Source: JAEDES01 sp045649455 (GTDB lineage: Bacteria > Bacillota_I > Bacilli_A > RF39 > UBA660). Taken from it: DNA of 20,328 bases. Below are positions 1-7,307 of this stretch, piece by piece. The stretch lies in assembly GCA_045649455.1 (NCBI GenBank), contig JAZRPV010000056.1:1-20328 (forward strand). Reading direction: 5' to 3'. How positions within the stretch are numbered: the stretch's first letter is position 1; each line of letters starts with the position of its first letter. The notes under the pieces were generated by a model, which searched no databases, had not been told where the DNA came from, and saw only the letters and a program-made list of their open reading frames with translations. A program made the position numbers and the translations under genes.

Positions 1-19
1 TGAATAGGAGGAATTAAAA

Positions 20-1332
20 ATGAAGAAATATATTTTAAAAATTTAAATGAATATTTTGAACAAGAAATAACTATTGAAGGTTTTGTTGATAATATTCGTG
101 ATTTACAATATGTTCAGTTTTTAATTGTTAGGGACACTACTGGCAAAGTTCAAGTAACAATTGAGAAAAATGAGGATAATAGCAAACTAAATGAATTTGT
201 TTCTGGTTTAACTGCAGAAAGCACAGTTAAAATAACAGGAAAATTATTAAAAAATGAAAAAGTAAAACTTAATGGAATGGAGTTAATACCTAACGATATA
301 ATCGTAACTAGTAAATGTTTAGAGGAATTACCTTTAAATTATAAAGATAGCAAGTCCGCACTATTAGATACTAGATTAAATTATAGGTTTTTAGACTTGA
401 GAAGCGAAAAAAATATTCTTTTATTTAAAGTTCAAACTTGCATGATTAATGCTATGAGAGAGTTTGTTGTGAAAAATAATTTTACGGAGATCCACACTCC
501 TAAAATTATTAGTGCTGCAAGTGAATCAGGTGCAGAAGTATTTGAAGTAAAATATTTTGACAGAAAAGCATATTTAGCACAAAGTCCACAATTTTATAAA
601 CAAATGGCTATGTGTAGTGGTTTTGAAAAAGTATTTGAAATTGCTCCAGCATTTAGAGCAGAAAATTCTAATTCATATAGACACACTACAGATTTTACAT
701 CATTCGATATTGAGATGAGTTATATTGAGTCTTTAGAAGAACTTATGAATTTTGAAGAAGATTTATTTATTGCAGGATTGTCAGCAGTTAAAGAAAAATA
801 TGGAGAACAAATTAAAAAATTATTTAATGTAGATGTTATTATTCCTACTAAACCATTTCCAAGAATTAAGTTAGAAGAGTTATATAAAGAATTAGAAAAA
901 GAATATGGGTTTACTATGAATTATGAAGATGTAGGGGACATGAATAGTGAATCTGAAAAACTAGCAAGTCGTTATGTTATGGAAAAGTATGGACATGAAT
1001 TTGTATTTATTACAGATTTTAGTGCGAAGAAAAGAGCTTTCTATCATAAAAGAGAAAATGGTATTCCACAAGGAGCTGACCTTATTTGGAAAGGTTGTGA
1101 AACTACAACACTTGCATTAAGAGAACATAGATATGATATACTAGTAGAGCAAGCTAAAGAAAAAGGACTTGGTAAGGACGTTGAATTTTATTTAGAGTTC
1201 TTTAAATATGGATGTCCTCCACATGGTGGATTTGCGATTGGCGTTGATAGAATAACTATGTTATTACTTGAAACTGGATCGTTAAAAGAAACTATGTATT
1301 TATTTAGAGGACCAAGTAGATTAACTCCATAG
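20..1332 (+). CDS. aspS: Aspartyl-tRNA synthetase, archaeal/eukaryotic type; apparent N-terminal frameshift
   Basis: Class II (IIb) aminoacyl-tRNA synthetase that charges tRNA with aspartate in the cytosol; archaeal-type enzymes in bacteria are often non-discriminating and also make Asp-tRNA(Asn). An OB-fold anticodon domain comes first (IEGFVDNIRD, then FLIVRDTTGKVQVTI, bases about 70-165). The catalytic core follows: EIHTPKI, the SPQFYKQ segment, motif 2 FRAENSNSYRH, and motif 3 GGFAIGVDRIT, ending in the family-typical RLTP. The reading frame is open from base 4 but has no ATG before 277, and starting at 277 would remove the OB fold. An ideal AGGAGG (6-11) and ATG (20-22) sit upstream but one base out of frame; that ATG frame stops at 44-46. 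One extra A near 23-27 would give a start MKEIYFKN and about 437 residues, the normal family length. I therefore place the gene at 20 with a single-base lesion or assembly error. Product identity is very sure; the 5' end is uncertain. Confidence 0.93.
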
Positions 1333-1341
1333 GAGGTTATT

Positions 1342-1764
1342 ATGTTAAATGTATTTGATTTATTAAATTTAGATGGTAAGACAGTTGATGAGAAAATAAA
1401 AAGATCAATTGATAAGACTAAAGAAGAACTTTCTAATTTAGATACAGAAAGAATGTGTATGGTTTATAGTGGATACTTACTTGATAATTTAAGAAGAGAA
1501 CATGCTATATGTAGATTAGTTGATACTAATGATTTAGGACTTAATTATCAACATCAATTTATTTTAGTTAATAATGGAGAAAGTCATTATTTAGTAGATT
1601 TAACTTATAATCAGTTTGGTGATGATAGTTGGGATAAATTATTAGAAGATGGATATGATCAAGTTGATGATGAGAAATTTTCTAAGTATTTAAAAGTTGT
1701 TACTAAACAAGATTCATCTAAAAGTGTAAGAGATGCATTTGATTTAAAAGTGAAAATTAAATAA
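1342..1764 (+). CDS. Hypothetical protein, possible transglutaminase/cysteine-protease-like fold
   Basis: A 140-residue soluble protein with no signal peptide or membrane segment, so probably cytosolic. It starts 9 bases after the aspS stop behind a perfect AGGAGG (1331-1336), so it is cotranscribed with aspS. I do not recognise the family. The arrangement of Cys39 (in ERMCMVYSG), His71 (in YQHQFILV) and Asp86 (in HYLVDLTYNQF) resembles the Cys-His-Asp order of transglutaminase-like and other papain-like folds, in which His begins one strand and Asp ends the next, often as V-D-x-T-x-x-Q-F. The first 30 residues are a charged helical region, and residues 94-140 are charged with no clear motif. 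Enzymatic activity is inference only; Cys57 is an alternative nucleophile. No terminator lies directly after it; the promoter of a separate RNA begins 17 bases downstream. Confidence 0.8.
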   Translation: MLNVFDLLNLDGKTVDEKIKRSIDKTKEELSNLDTERMCMVYSGYLLDNLRREHAICRLVDTNDLGLNYQHQFILVNNGESHYLVDLTYNQFGDDSWDKLLEDGYDQVDDEKFSKYLKVVTKQDSSKSVRDAFDLKVKIK

Positions 1765-1780
1765 TGTTAACAAAAAAAGG

Positions 1781-1808
1781 TTGACATATAATTATTTAGT
1801 GTTATAAT
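1781..1808 (+). promoter_or_regulatory. Strong promoter of the small RNA
   Basis: A consensus -35 TTGACA (1781-1786) is followed by a 16-base spacer and a consensus -10 TATAAT (1803-1808), which also carries an extended -10 TG (1800-1801). This is the best sigma-A-type promoter in the window. The predicted transcript start is near 1815. No open reading frame follows before the terminator at 1886-1923. Confidence 0.85.
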
Positions 1809-1814
1809 TATGGC

Positions 1815-1923
1815 AAGTGAGGAGATATAATCAAACAATTTATTATTTGAGAGCTATCTCGGGGGAAACCCTACACGAGCTTTATGCACGGAGTCGCTTT
1901 ATAGCTGACTGCGTGCTTTTTTT
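1815..1923 (+). ncRNA. Unidentified structured small RNA, about 109 nt
   Basis: This stretch lies between a consensus promoter and a strong intrinsic terminator and has no start codon with a ribosome binding site. It is noticeably more GC-rich than its surroundings and folds on inspection. An outer stem pairs GAGATA (1822-1827) with TATCTC (1855-1860), and an inner stem pairs TCAAA (1831-1835) with TTTGA (1846-1850). A second hairpin pairs CTCG (1858-1861) with CGAG (1876-1879) and encloses GGGG/CCCT. The third hairpin is the terminator. The first and second stems compete for bases 1858-1860, which would allow switching. I compared it by eye with SRP RNA, 6S, tmRNA, T-box, SAM, TPP, FMN, purine, glycine, c-di-GMP and preQ1 signatures and saw no match. 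It is either an independent sRNA or the terminated leader of the downstream exporter. Confidence 0.65.
1886..1923 (+). terminator. Intrinsic terminator of the small RNA
   Basis: GCACGGAGTC (1886-1895) pairs with GACTGCGTGC (1907-1916) with a single G-G mismatch, capped by a short GCT/AGC extension. Seven T residues follow (1917-1923). It is a canonical Rho-independent terminator, placed about 68 bases before the ABC transporter ATG. Confidence 0.88.
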
Positions 1924-1935
1924 GTCCTTTGCATA

Positions 1936-1965
1936 TGGTCAGTTATAGATTATTAGTGATATAAT
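1936..1965 (+). promoter_or_regulatory. Promoter of the ABC exporter operon
   Basis: An extended -10 TGATATAAT (1957-1965) is preceded by a weak -35 TGGTCA (1936-1941). The predicted start near 1972 gives a short leader before the GGAGAG ribosome binding site and the ATG at 1991. It would let the exporter be transcribed independently of the upstream small RNA. Confidence 0.6.
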
Positions 1966-1990
1966 TCATATAGTAGAGGAGAGTGGTAAT

Positions 1991-2971
1991 ATGGCAATTA
2001 TTGAAGTTAAAAATTTATCAAAGACTTTTAAAGTTAAGTTAAAAGAAAAAGGTCTAAAAGGAAGTTTAAAGTCAATCTTTAAACCAAAATATAAATTAGT
2101 AAAAGCAGTTAAAGATGTTAATTTTTCAATTGAAAAAGGTGAGATGATTGCTTTTATTGGACCTAATGGAGCAGGTAAGTCTACTACTATTAAAATGCTA
2201 ACAGGTATTTTATATCCTGATAAGGGCGACATAGAAGTATATGGACTTGATCCTAAAAAAGATCGTAAGAAATTAGCATATGAGATAGGAACTGTGTTTG
2301 GACAAAAAGAACAATTATGGACACATCTTACTCCATATGATAACTTTAAATTCTTTGGAGCAATTTATGATATACCAGATAGTGTAGTAGAAAAGAAAAT
2401 TGAAGAGTTAAGAGAGTTATTTGAATTAGATGAATTCATTAACACTCCAGTTCGTAATTTAAGTTTAGGACAAAGAATTAGATGTGAAATTGTTGCAAGT
2501 TTAATTCATGAACCTAAAGTATTATTCTTAGATGAACCAACTATTGGATTAGATCCAGTAGTTAAAGAAAATATTCGTGCTTTAATTAAACGAATGAATA
2601 AAGAATATAAGACTACAATATTTTTAACAAGTCACGATGTTGCAGATATAGAAAAATTATGTAAGAGAGTTATTATCATTAATAATGGAGGAGTAGTTTT
2701 AGATGATTCAATGGAAAACTTGAAGTATCATTACTTAAATAAAAAAATTGTTGAAGCTAAAATGAAAGAAAAAGTAAACTTAGATGATGAAGAAGGTATT
2801 ACAATTTTAAAAGATAAAGGATACAATCTAAAAATCGAAGTTGATACAACTAAACGAAGTGTTGCGGATGCATTAAAATTACTTAATCCAGATAATATTA
2901 TAGATATCAATATTTCAAATATGCCTTTGGAAGAAATTATTAGTAATATTTATAAAAAGAAAGAGGATTAG
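1991..2971 (+). CDS. ABC-2 type exporter, ATP-binding protein
   Basis: The cytosolic ATPase of an ABC-2 export system, 326 residues. The nucleotide-binding domain shows Walker A GPNGAGKS (57-64), Q-loop Gln105, signature LSLGQR (157-162), Walker B VLFLDEPT (177-184), a D-loop near 187-189 and switch His215 in LTSHD. A basic N-terminal stretch (11-38) precedes the core strand and is typical of the COG4586 group, whose members pair with two permeases of the COG4587/COG3694 kind, exactly the next two genes. A C-terminal extension of about 100 residues follows the ATPase domain. Substrate is unknown; relatives are annotated as drug, daunorubicin-type or polysaccharide exporters without proof. The next gene starts 3 bases after its stop, so all three are one operon. 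Confidence 0.93.
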   Translation: MAIIEVKNLSKTFKVKLKEKGLKGSLKSIFKPKYKLVKAVKDVNFSIEKGEMIAFIGPNGAGKSTTIKMLTGILYPDKGDIEVYGLDPKKDRKKLAYEIGTVFGQKEQLWTHLTPYDNFKFFGAIYDIPDSVVEKKIEELRELFELDEFINTPVRNLSLGQRIRCEIVASLIHEPKVLFLDEPTIGLDPVVKENIRALIKRMNKEYKTTIFLTSHDVADIEKLCKRVIIINNGGVVLDDSMENLKYHYLNKKIVEAKMKEKVNLDDEEGITILKDKGYNLKIEVDTTKRSVADALKLLNPDNIIDINISNMPLEEIISNIYKKKED

Positions 2972-2974
2972 TAT

Positions 2975-3766
2975 ATGAAGAAATATTTATTTATATATAA
3001 ATCTGAATTAATGAGTAATTTACAATATGTATTTAATATACTTACTGGTTTTATTGGATATTTTATATTTATATTTGTATTTTTGAATTTATGGCAATAT
3101 ATCTATAGTGATCCTAATGAATTAATTAATGGTTATAGTATGAATCAAATGATTTGGTATGTTATCATTACTGAAATCTTATGGATGAGTTTAGGTGGAA
3201 GAAAGTTATGTAGAAAAATTAGTGATGATGTACGTGGTGGGAATATTGCATATAACTTGAATAAACCATATAACTATGTAACTTATAGTCTATTTAGTCA
3301 TTTAGGTGATGTTACTGTTAAATTTATTATTTATTTTGTACTAGGTATGTTAACAGGATTATTATTTTTAGGAGAGTTTGTAAGTATTAATATATTTGGT
3401 CTAATTGGAGTTATTATTTCTTGTATACTTGCAACTGTAATTTCTACATTATTAATTTCTTGTTTAGGATTATTTGCTTTTTATATGGAAGATGCTAATC
3501 CATTATATTGGATTTATAGTAAATTTATTTTAATACTTGGAACTATCTTTCCAATAGAGTATTTTCCTAAAGTATTACAACCTATAATTAATATGAGTCC
3601 TATCTTTGTAGTTAGTTATGGACCTGCTAAATTATTTGTAGATTTTAGTTGGAGTAATTTATTAGTAATTATTTCTGCTCAAATTATTTATATTTTTATA
3701 GCATATTTATTATGTAATATGTTGTATAAGAAAGGGGTGAAGAAACTTAATGTTAACGGCGGTTAA
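2975..3766 (+). CDS. ABC-2 type exporter, permease subunit 1
   Basis: A 263-residue integral membrane protein with about six hydrophobic segments (roughly residues 18-42, 61-75, 112-132, 139-172, 183-195 and 228-248). The cytosolic loop SLGGRKLCRKISDDVRGG followed by LNKPYNYV is the coupling-region pattern of the uncharacterised ABC-2 permease family COG4587 (ABC2_membrane_6). Members form a heterodimer with a COG3694-type partner and use the adjacent ATPase. It overlaps the next gene by 17 bases, which suggests translational coupling and equal stoichiometry of the two permeases. The transported substrate cannot be read from sequence. Confidence 0.9.
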   Translation: MKKYLFIYKSELMSNLQYVFNILTGFIGYFIFIFVFLNLWQYIYSDPNELINGYSMNQMIWYVIITEILWMSLGGRKLCRKISDDVRGGNIAYNLNKPYNYVTYSLFSHLGDVTVKFIIYFVLGMLTGLLFLGEFVSINIFGLIGVIISCILATVISTLLISCLGLFAFYMEDANPLYWIYSKFILILGTIFPIEYFPKVLQPIINMSPIFVVSYGPAKLFVDFSWSNLLVIISAQIIYIFIAYLLCNMLYKKGVKKLNVNGG

Positions 3767-4544
3767 AAATCAAATTAAAATATCTTTTTTATCAGTTAAG
3801 TATGCTTTAATGAGAGAAATGTTAAATAAAGTAACATTCTTTACTAATATTATTTTTATGATACTTAATAATGCTGCATTTATTGTTCAATGGATAGTAT
3901 TATTTGCATTACAAGATAATATTGGTGGTTATACTTTTAAACAAGTTGTTTTACTATGGGGAATAGCTGCTGGAACATATGGAGTAGCGCACTTCTTCTT
4001 TAAGAAAGCATTTCATTTATCAGATACAATTAATAATGGTAAATTAGATTCTTTCTTAGTACAACCTAAGAATGTATTGTTATCAGCAATTACTACTGAT
4101 GTAGATGTTTCTGCAATAGGAGATTTAATTTATGCTTATATAATGTTATTTATATATGATTTTAGTATTACTAGTTTCTTATTATTTACATTATTTATTA
4201 TATGTGGTGGATTAATTGTTACTAGTATATCTGTTATCTTTTCAAGTTTAAGTTTTTGGTTTAGTAAGAGTGATGTTATTACTGATACTGCTAATAGTTT
4301 AATGATTAACTTTGCAACATATCCAGATGGAATATTTAAAGGGGTAGTTAGAGTATTTATGTATACAATTTTACCTGTAGGAGTAGTTAATTATTTACCT
4401 GTTAGAATTTTAACAAAATTTGATTTAGGATTAACATTTATTATTTTATCTGTTACTATATTATTTATTAGTTTAGCTTTTATAATGTTTTATAGAGGTT
4501 TAAGAAAATATTCATCAAGTAACTTGATGATTGCAAAAATATAG
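3750..4544 (+). CDS. ABC-2 type exporter, permease subunit 2
   Basis: A 264-residue polytopic membrane protein, the second half of the permease pair. It has an N-terminal amphipathic segment and hydrophobic spans near 30-55, 62-80, 115-140, 141-168, 195-215 and 222-245. The stretch DTINNGKLDSFLVQPKNVLLSA (residues about 92-113) matches the G-x-L-D-x-x-L-x-x-P motif conserved in COG3694/ABC-2 permeases and probably contacts the ATPase. The start overlaps the end of the previous gene behind GAAAGGGGTGA. It is the last transport gene; an unrelated hypothetical gene follows after 14 bases on the same transcript. Confidence 0.88.
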   Translation: MLTAVKNQIKISFLSVKYALMREMLNKVTFFTNIIFMILNNAAFIVQWIVLFALQDNIGGYTFKQVVLLWGIAAGTYGVAHFFFKKAFHLSDTINNGKLDSFLVQPKNVLLSAITTDVDVSAIGDLIYAYIMLFIYDFSITSFLLFTLFIICGGLIVTSISVIFSSLSFWFSKSDVITDTANSLMINFATYPDGIFKGVVRVFMYTILPVGVVNYLPVRILTKFDLGLTFIILSVTILFISLAFIMFYRGLRKYSSSNLMIAKI

Positions 4545-4558
4545 TAATAGGTGAAGAT

Positions 4559-5332
4559 ATGAGAAATTTTAGTGATGAAATAATTGGTCAAAGTAGACAT
4601 CAATTTATTTATGGAGAAAATGGGGAAAGAAGAGAAGGAATACTTAAGGGTATTGTTAATGATAATCCAATAGTTTGTGATGTTAATGAGCCAGGTTCAA
4701 TCTATTTGGATAATAATTATTTAGTTGGAGGAGAAAGTGTATACCAATTAGATAGTTATAGAAAATTAGCAATTGCAAGAGAACAATTTAGTTTTGCTGT
4801 TTGTGGTAAGTTATTAGAAGAAGCATTATCTTTGGATATTAATGCTCGTAGTGATGAATTCTTAAGTAGAATGAATCGATTATTCGTAGATAATGGACAA
4901 TCAATTGATGATTTAAGTTCTTTAGTTAGAGTTTTAAATCAAACAAGAGATTTTTATAGAGACGGTTATAAAACTTATTTAGAAACAGGAGTATTTCCAA
5001 GTCTTGAGGGATTGCCAATTAGATTTATGGAATTAGATTCTTTTATGAATTATTATAAGAAACTATTAAATAATAAATCTTATTTCTCTGTTGTAATTGA
5101 TCAGCAAAGTCCTATTTCATCATTATCAAAAAGGGCAATAAATGATGTGGTTGGGAAGAGAATTAATGCTGATATTTCTATGAAAGTTGCTTGTCAACCA
5201 GATGAATGGGAAACATATTATGATTTAAATGGTCAAATAGTAGAAGCTGTTCATGATTATGGAGTAGTTGAATTAGATGATTCATTAAGTCAGTATGTTA
5301 AAAAAAGAAGAATTGAAAGAATGGGTGAATAA
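4559..5332 (+). CDS. Hypothetical protein, exporter operon
   Basis: A 257-residue soluble protein with no signal peptide, membrane helix or motif that I recognise. It begins behind AGGTGA (4549-4554), 14 bases after the second permease, and ends in a terminator that overlaps its last codons, so it is the distal gene of the exporter operon. The first 70 residues look beta-rich (IVNDNPIVCDVNEPGSIYLDNNYLVGG is split by turns). Residues 70-130 look helical, and residues 125-185 are rich in Tyr and Phe. The closing residues KKRRIERMGE are basic and charged. Because it travels with the exporter it might process or sense the substrate, but that is guesswork from position. Confidence 0.85.
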   Translation: MRNFSDEIIGQSRHQFIYGENGERREGILKGIVNDNPIVCDVNEPGSIYLDNNYLVGGESVYQLDSYRKLAIAREQFSFAVCGKLLEEALSLDINARSDEFLSRMNRLFVDNGQSIDDLSSLVRVLNQTRDFYRDGYKTYLETGVFPSLEGLPIRFMELDSFMNYYKKLLNNKSYFSVVIDQQSPISSLSKRAINDVVGKRINADISMKVACQPDEWETYYDLNGQIVEAVHDYGVVELDDSLSQYVKKRRIERMGE

Positions 5333-5346
5333 CCCGTTCTTTTTTT
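5319..5346 (+). terminator. Terminator of the ABC exporter operon
   Basis: GAATGGGT (5319-5326) pairs with ACCCGTTC (5332-5339) around the loop GAATA, followed by seven T residues (5340-5346). The stem contains the stop codon of the hypothetical gene (5330-5332), so translation termination and the terminator overlap. Confidence 0.88.
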
Positions 5347-5391
5347 GTAGTAATAAAAAAAGAATGAGTATTATATGAATAGGAGGGATAT

Positions 5392-6207
5392 ATGAATATT
5401 GAAAAGTATAGTGTTAGGATGTTTGAGGATATTAAACATATTGATGAATTTGGAAATGAATATTGGGAGGCAAGAGAACTTCAAGGGTTATTAGGGTATA
5501 AAGAGTGGCGTTGGTTTTTTAATGTTATAGAGAAAGCACAAATTGCATGTTTACAAAGTAATAATGATGTTAATTGCCATTTTGGAGTTTACTCCAAAAT
5601 CGTAAAAGCTGGTGCAACATCAAAGAATATTATTGATTATAAATTAAGTAGATATGCTTGTTATTTGATTGTTCAAAATGCAAATCCTAAATTAGAAATT
5701 GTTGCATTAGGTCAAACATATTTTGCAATTCAAACTAGAAAAATGGAATTAACAGAAGAAGAGTATTCTAAATTAAGTGAAGATGAAAAAAGAATTTATA
5801 GAAGACAAAGAACAAGAGATGGTAATAAATCGTTATATAAACTTGCAGTTGCTAAAGGTGTGAAAAACTTTGATAAATTTACAAATGCTGGATATAGAGG
5901 TTTATATAATGGCGAAACTGCTGATGATATTGCTAAAAGGAAAAATCTTAGGTATAGAGAGGAGATACTTGATCATATGGGAAGTGCAGAACTAGTTGCA
6001 AACGAATTTAGAATTGTGCAAACAGAAGAACTATTAGAGCGTCAAAAAGAAAAAAGTGAAAAAATTGCAAGTGATACACATTTTAGAGTTGGTAGAGAAG
6101 TTAGAGATACTATTAAAAGATTGGGTAATACTATGCCTGAAGATTTACCAACTCCTAAAAAATCTATAAAGGATTTAGAGAAAGAAGAAATAAAGAAAAT
6201 TAAGTAA
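5392..6207 (+). CDS. dinD: DinD, DNA-damage-inducible protein D homologue
   Basis: A 271-residue protein, almost exactly the length of E. coli DinD (274), which it resembles throughout. The N-terminal BRO-N-like part has EYWEARELQGLLGYKEWRWF (residues 24-43), then LSRYACYLIVQNANP (85-99) and GQTYFAIQTR (107-116). The C-terminal part has ILDHMGSAELVANEFR and ends GNTMPEDLPTP. In E. coli, DinD is SOS-induced and can disassemble RecA filaments; that role here is inferred from homology. It has its own AGGAGG site just before the ATG and lies after a terminator, so it is probably monocistronic. A weak -10 TATTAT (5369-5374) precedes it. I see no clear Bacillota LexA box upstream, so damage control is unproven. 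DinD is sporadically distributed, which would fit acquisition, but codon use matches its neighbours. Confidence 0.94.
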   Translation: MNIEKYSVRMFEDIKHIDEFGNEYWEARELQGLLGYKEWRWFFNVIEKAQIACLQSNNDVNCHFGVYSKIVKAGATSKNIIDYKLSRYACYLIVQNANPKLEIVALGQTYFAIQTRKMELTEEEYSKLSEDEKRIYRRQRTRDGNKSLYKLAVAKGVKNFDKFTNAGYRGLYNGETADDIAKRKNLRYREEILDHMGSAELVANEFRIVQTEELLERQKEKSEKIASDTHFRVGREVRDTIKRLGNTMPEDLPTPKKSIKDLEKEEIKKIK

Positions 6208-6212
6208 AAATA

Positions 6213-6221
6213 TGTTATATT
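6213..6221 (+). promoter_or_regulatory. Possible extended -10 promoter before the small membrane protein
   Basis: TGTTATATT (6213-6221) differs by one base from the extended -10 element TGTTATAAT found before other units in this window. The predicted start near 6228 would leave barely ten bases before the ATG at 6238 and would cut into the AGGTGA site (6228-6233), so the call is weak. Confidence 0.35.
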
Positions 6222-6237
6222 ATTAATAGGTGATTTT

Positions 6238-6411
6238 ATGAAGAATAAAAGATTTAATTATATGGGAGCTATTGGTATTATTTTATATGTAATTATTACT
6301 TTGATAGATCGTGTTATTTTAAAATTACCTGATTTAATTTATATAGTTAGTTTATTAATAGCATTAATATTTGTTATTATTGGTATTGTTTTAGATAAGA
6401 GGAAGAAGTAA
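6238..6411 (+). CDS. Small two-helix membrane protein
   Basis: A 57-residue protein with AGGTGA five bases ahead of the ATG. Two hydrophobic helices (about residues 9-24 and 33-52) flank a short charged turn, DRVILKLPD, and it closes with a basic DKRKK tail. The positive ends suggest both termini are cytoplasmic. Its stop codon overlaps the ATG of the esterase gene by one base (TAATG), so the two are translationally coupled, which is good evidence that this short frame is real. No family is recognised. It may anchor or regulate the esterase/acyltransferase pair at the membrane; that is inference from coupling. Confidence 0.78.
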   Translation: MKNKRFNYMGAIGIILYVIITLIDRVILKLPDLIYIVSLLIALIFVIIGIVLDKRKK

Positions 6412-7307
6412 TGAAAAAGTATAAAGATATAAATGATGAGTTTGAAATGCATAGTAAGTTGAATTTACCTTTTAATGAGAAAGCATTCAATGTTGGTAAT
6501 TATTTGCTTAGAAATAATAAAAAAGAGTTAGAAAGTGATGGAGATATTTCTATTTCAACTTATAAAATTGTAGTAGATGGATGTAATATTCCTTTATATG
6601 TTTTTATTCCTAAAAATATAGAGTGTTCTAAAGCAATGCTTTATATACATGGTGGAGGATTTGCATATAAAGGATATTTTAAACATTATAGATTATGTAG
6701 AAGATATGCATTAGAGGGAGAATGTGTTGTAGTTTATGTTGATTATAGATTACTTCCTAAATATAAATTTCCTTGTGCAGTACATGATTGTTATGAAGCG
6801 TATAAATGGATAATTGATAATAATGAAATGTTAGGTATAGATAAGAATAAGATTATAGTAGGTGGAGACTCTGCAGGAGGATGTTTATCTTGTGATGTAG
6901 TTAGAAGTGCTTATTTAGATAAAAATATTATGCCTAGTTTAGTATTACTTTTATATCCTGGGTTAGATAAAAGATCTAATACTAATTCAATGAATGAATT
7001 ATATGATAGTCCTATTTGGGATAAAAAATCTAATAAAAAGATGTGGGAATTATACTTAGGAGATAGTCATTATGTTTCTCCTGGGGAATTAGATGATGTA
7101 AGTTATTTTCCAAAAACTTATGTTGAAGTATGTGAATTTGATTGTTTAAAAGATGAAGGAATTTTATTTGCAAATAAACTTAAGAGTTGTGGAGTAGATG
7201 TTTATTTAAAAGAAACTAAGGGAACAATTCATGGTTTTGATATAAAACCTTGTGCAACTACTGAAGATGCAATTAAAGAAAGAATTAATATGATTAAGGT
7301 GATTTAA
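6411..7307 (+). CDS. Alpha/beta hydrolase, HSL-type esterase
   Basis: A cytosolic serine esterase of the hormone-sensitive-lipase family (abhydrolase_3), 298 residues, close to the family norm of about 300. The oxyanion-hole motif HGGGF is at 80-84, the nucleophile elbow GDSAGG at 152-157 with Ser154, the acid in FDCLKDEG as Asp244, and the base in GTIHGF as His274: a complete triad in the right order. DYRLLPKYKFPCAVHD (111-126) is the typical HSL strand-turn. No signal peptide. The gene overlaps its neighbours by one base on both sides, so it forms a translationally coupled set with the small membrane protein and the acyltransferase. Physiological substrate is unknown; a short-chain acyl ester is the family expectation. 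Confidence 0.93.
   Translation: MKKYKDINDEFEMHSKLNLPFNEKAFNVGNYLLRNNKKELESDGDISISTYKIVVDGCNIPLYVFIPKNIECSKAMLYIHGGGFAYKGYFKHYRLCRRYALEGECVVVYVDYRLLPKYKFPCAVHDCYEAYKWIIDNNEMLGIDKNKIIVGGDSAGGCLSCDVVRSAYLDKNIMPSLVLLLYPGLDKRSNTNSMNELYDSPIWDKKSNKKMWELYLGDSHYVSPGELDDVSYFPKTYVEVCEFDCLKDEGILFANKLKSCGVDVYLKETKGTIHGFDIKPCATTEDAIKERINMIKVI

Noticed and set aside
1966..2232. Minus-strand open frame opposite the ABC ATPase
   Set aside because: It mirrors the conserved Walker A region of a certain gene, has no ribosome binding site, and its sequence is hydrophobic read-through of the other strand.
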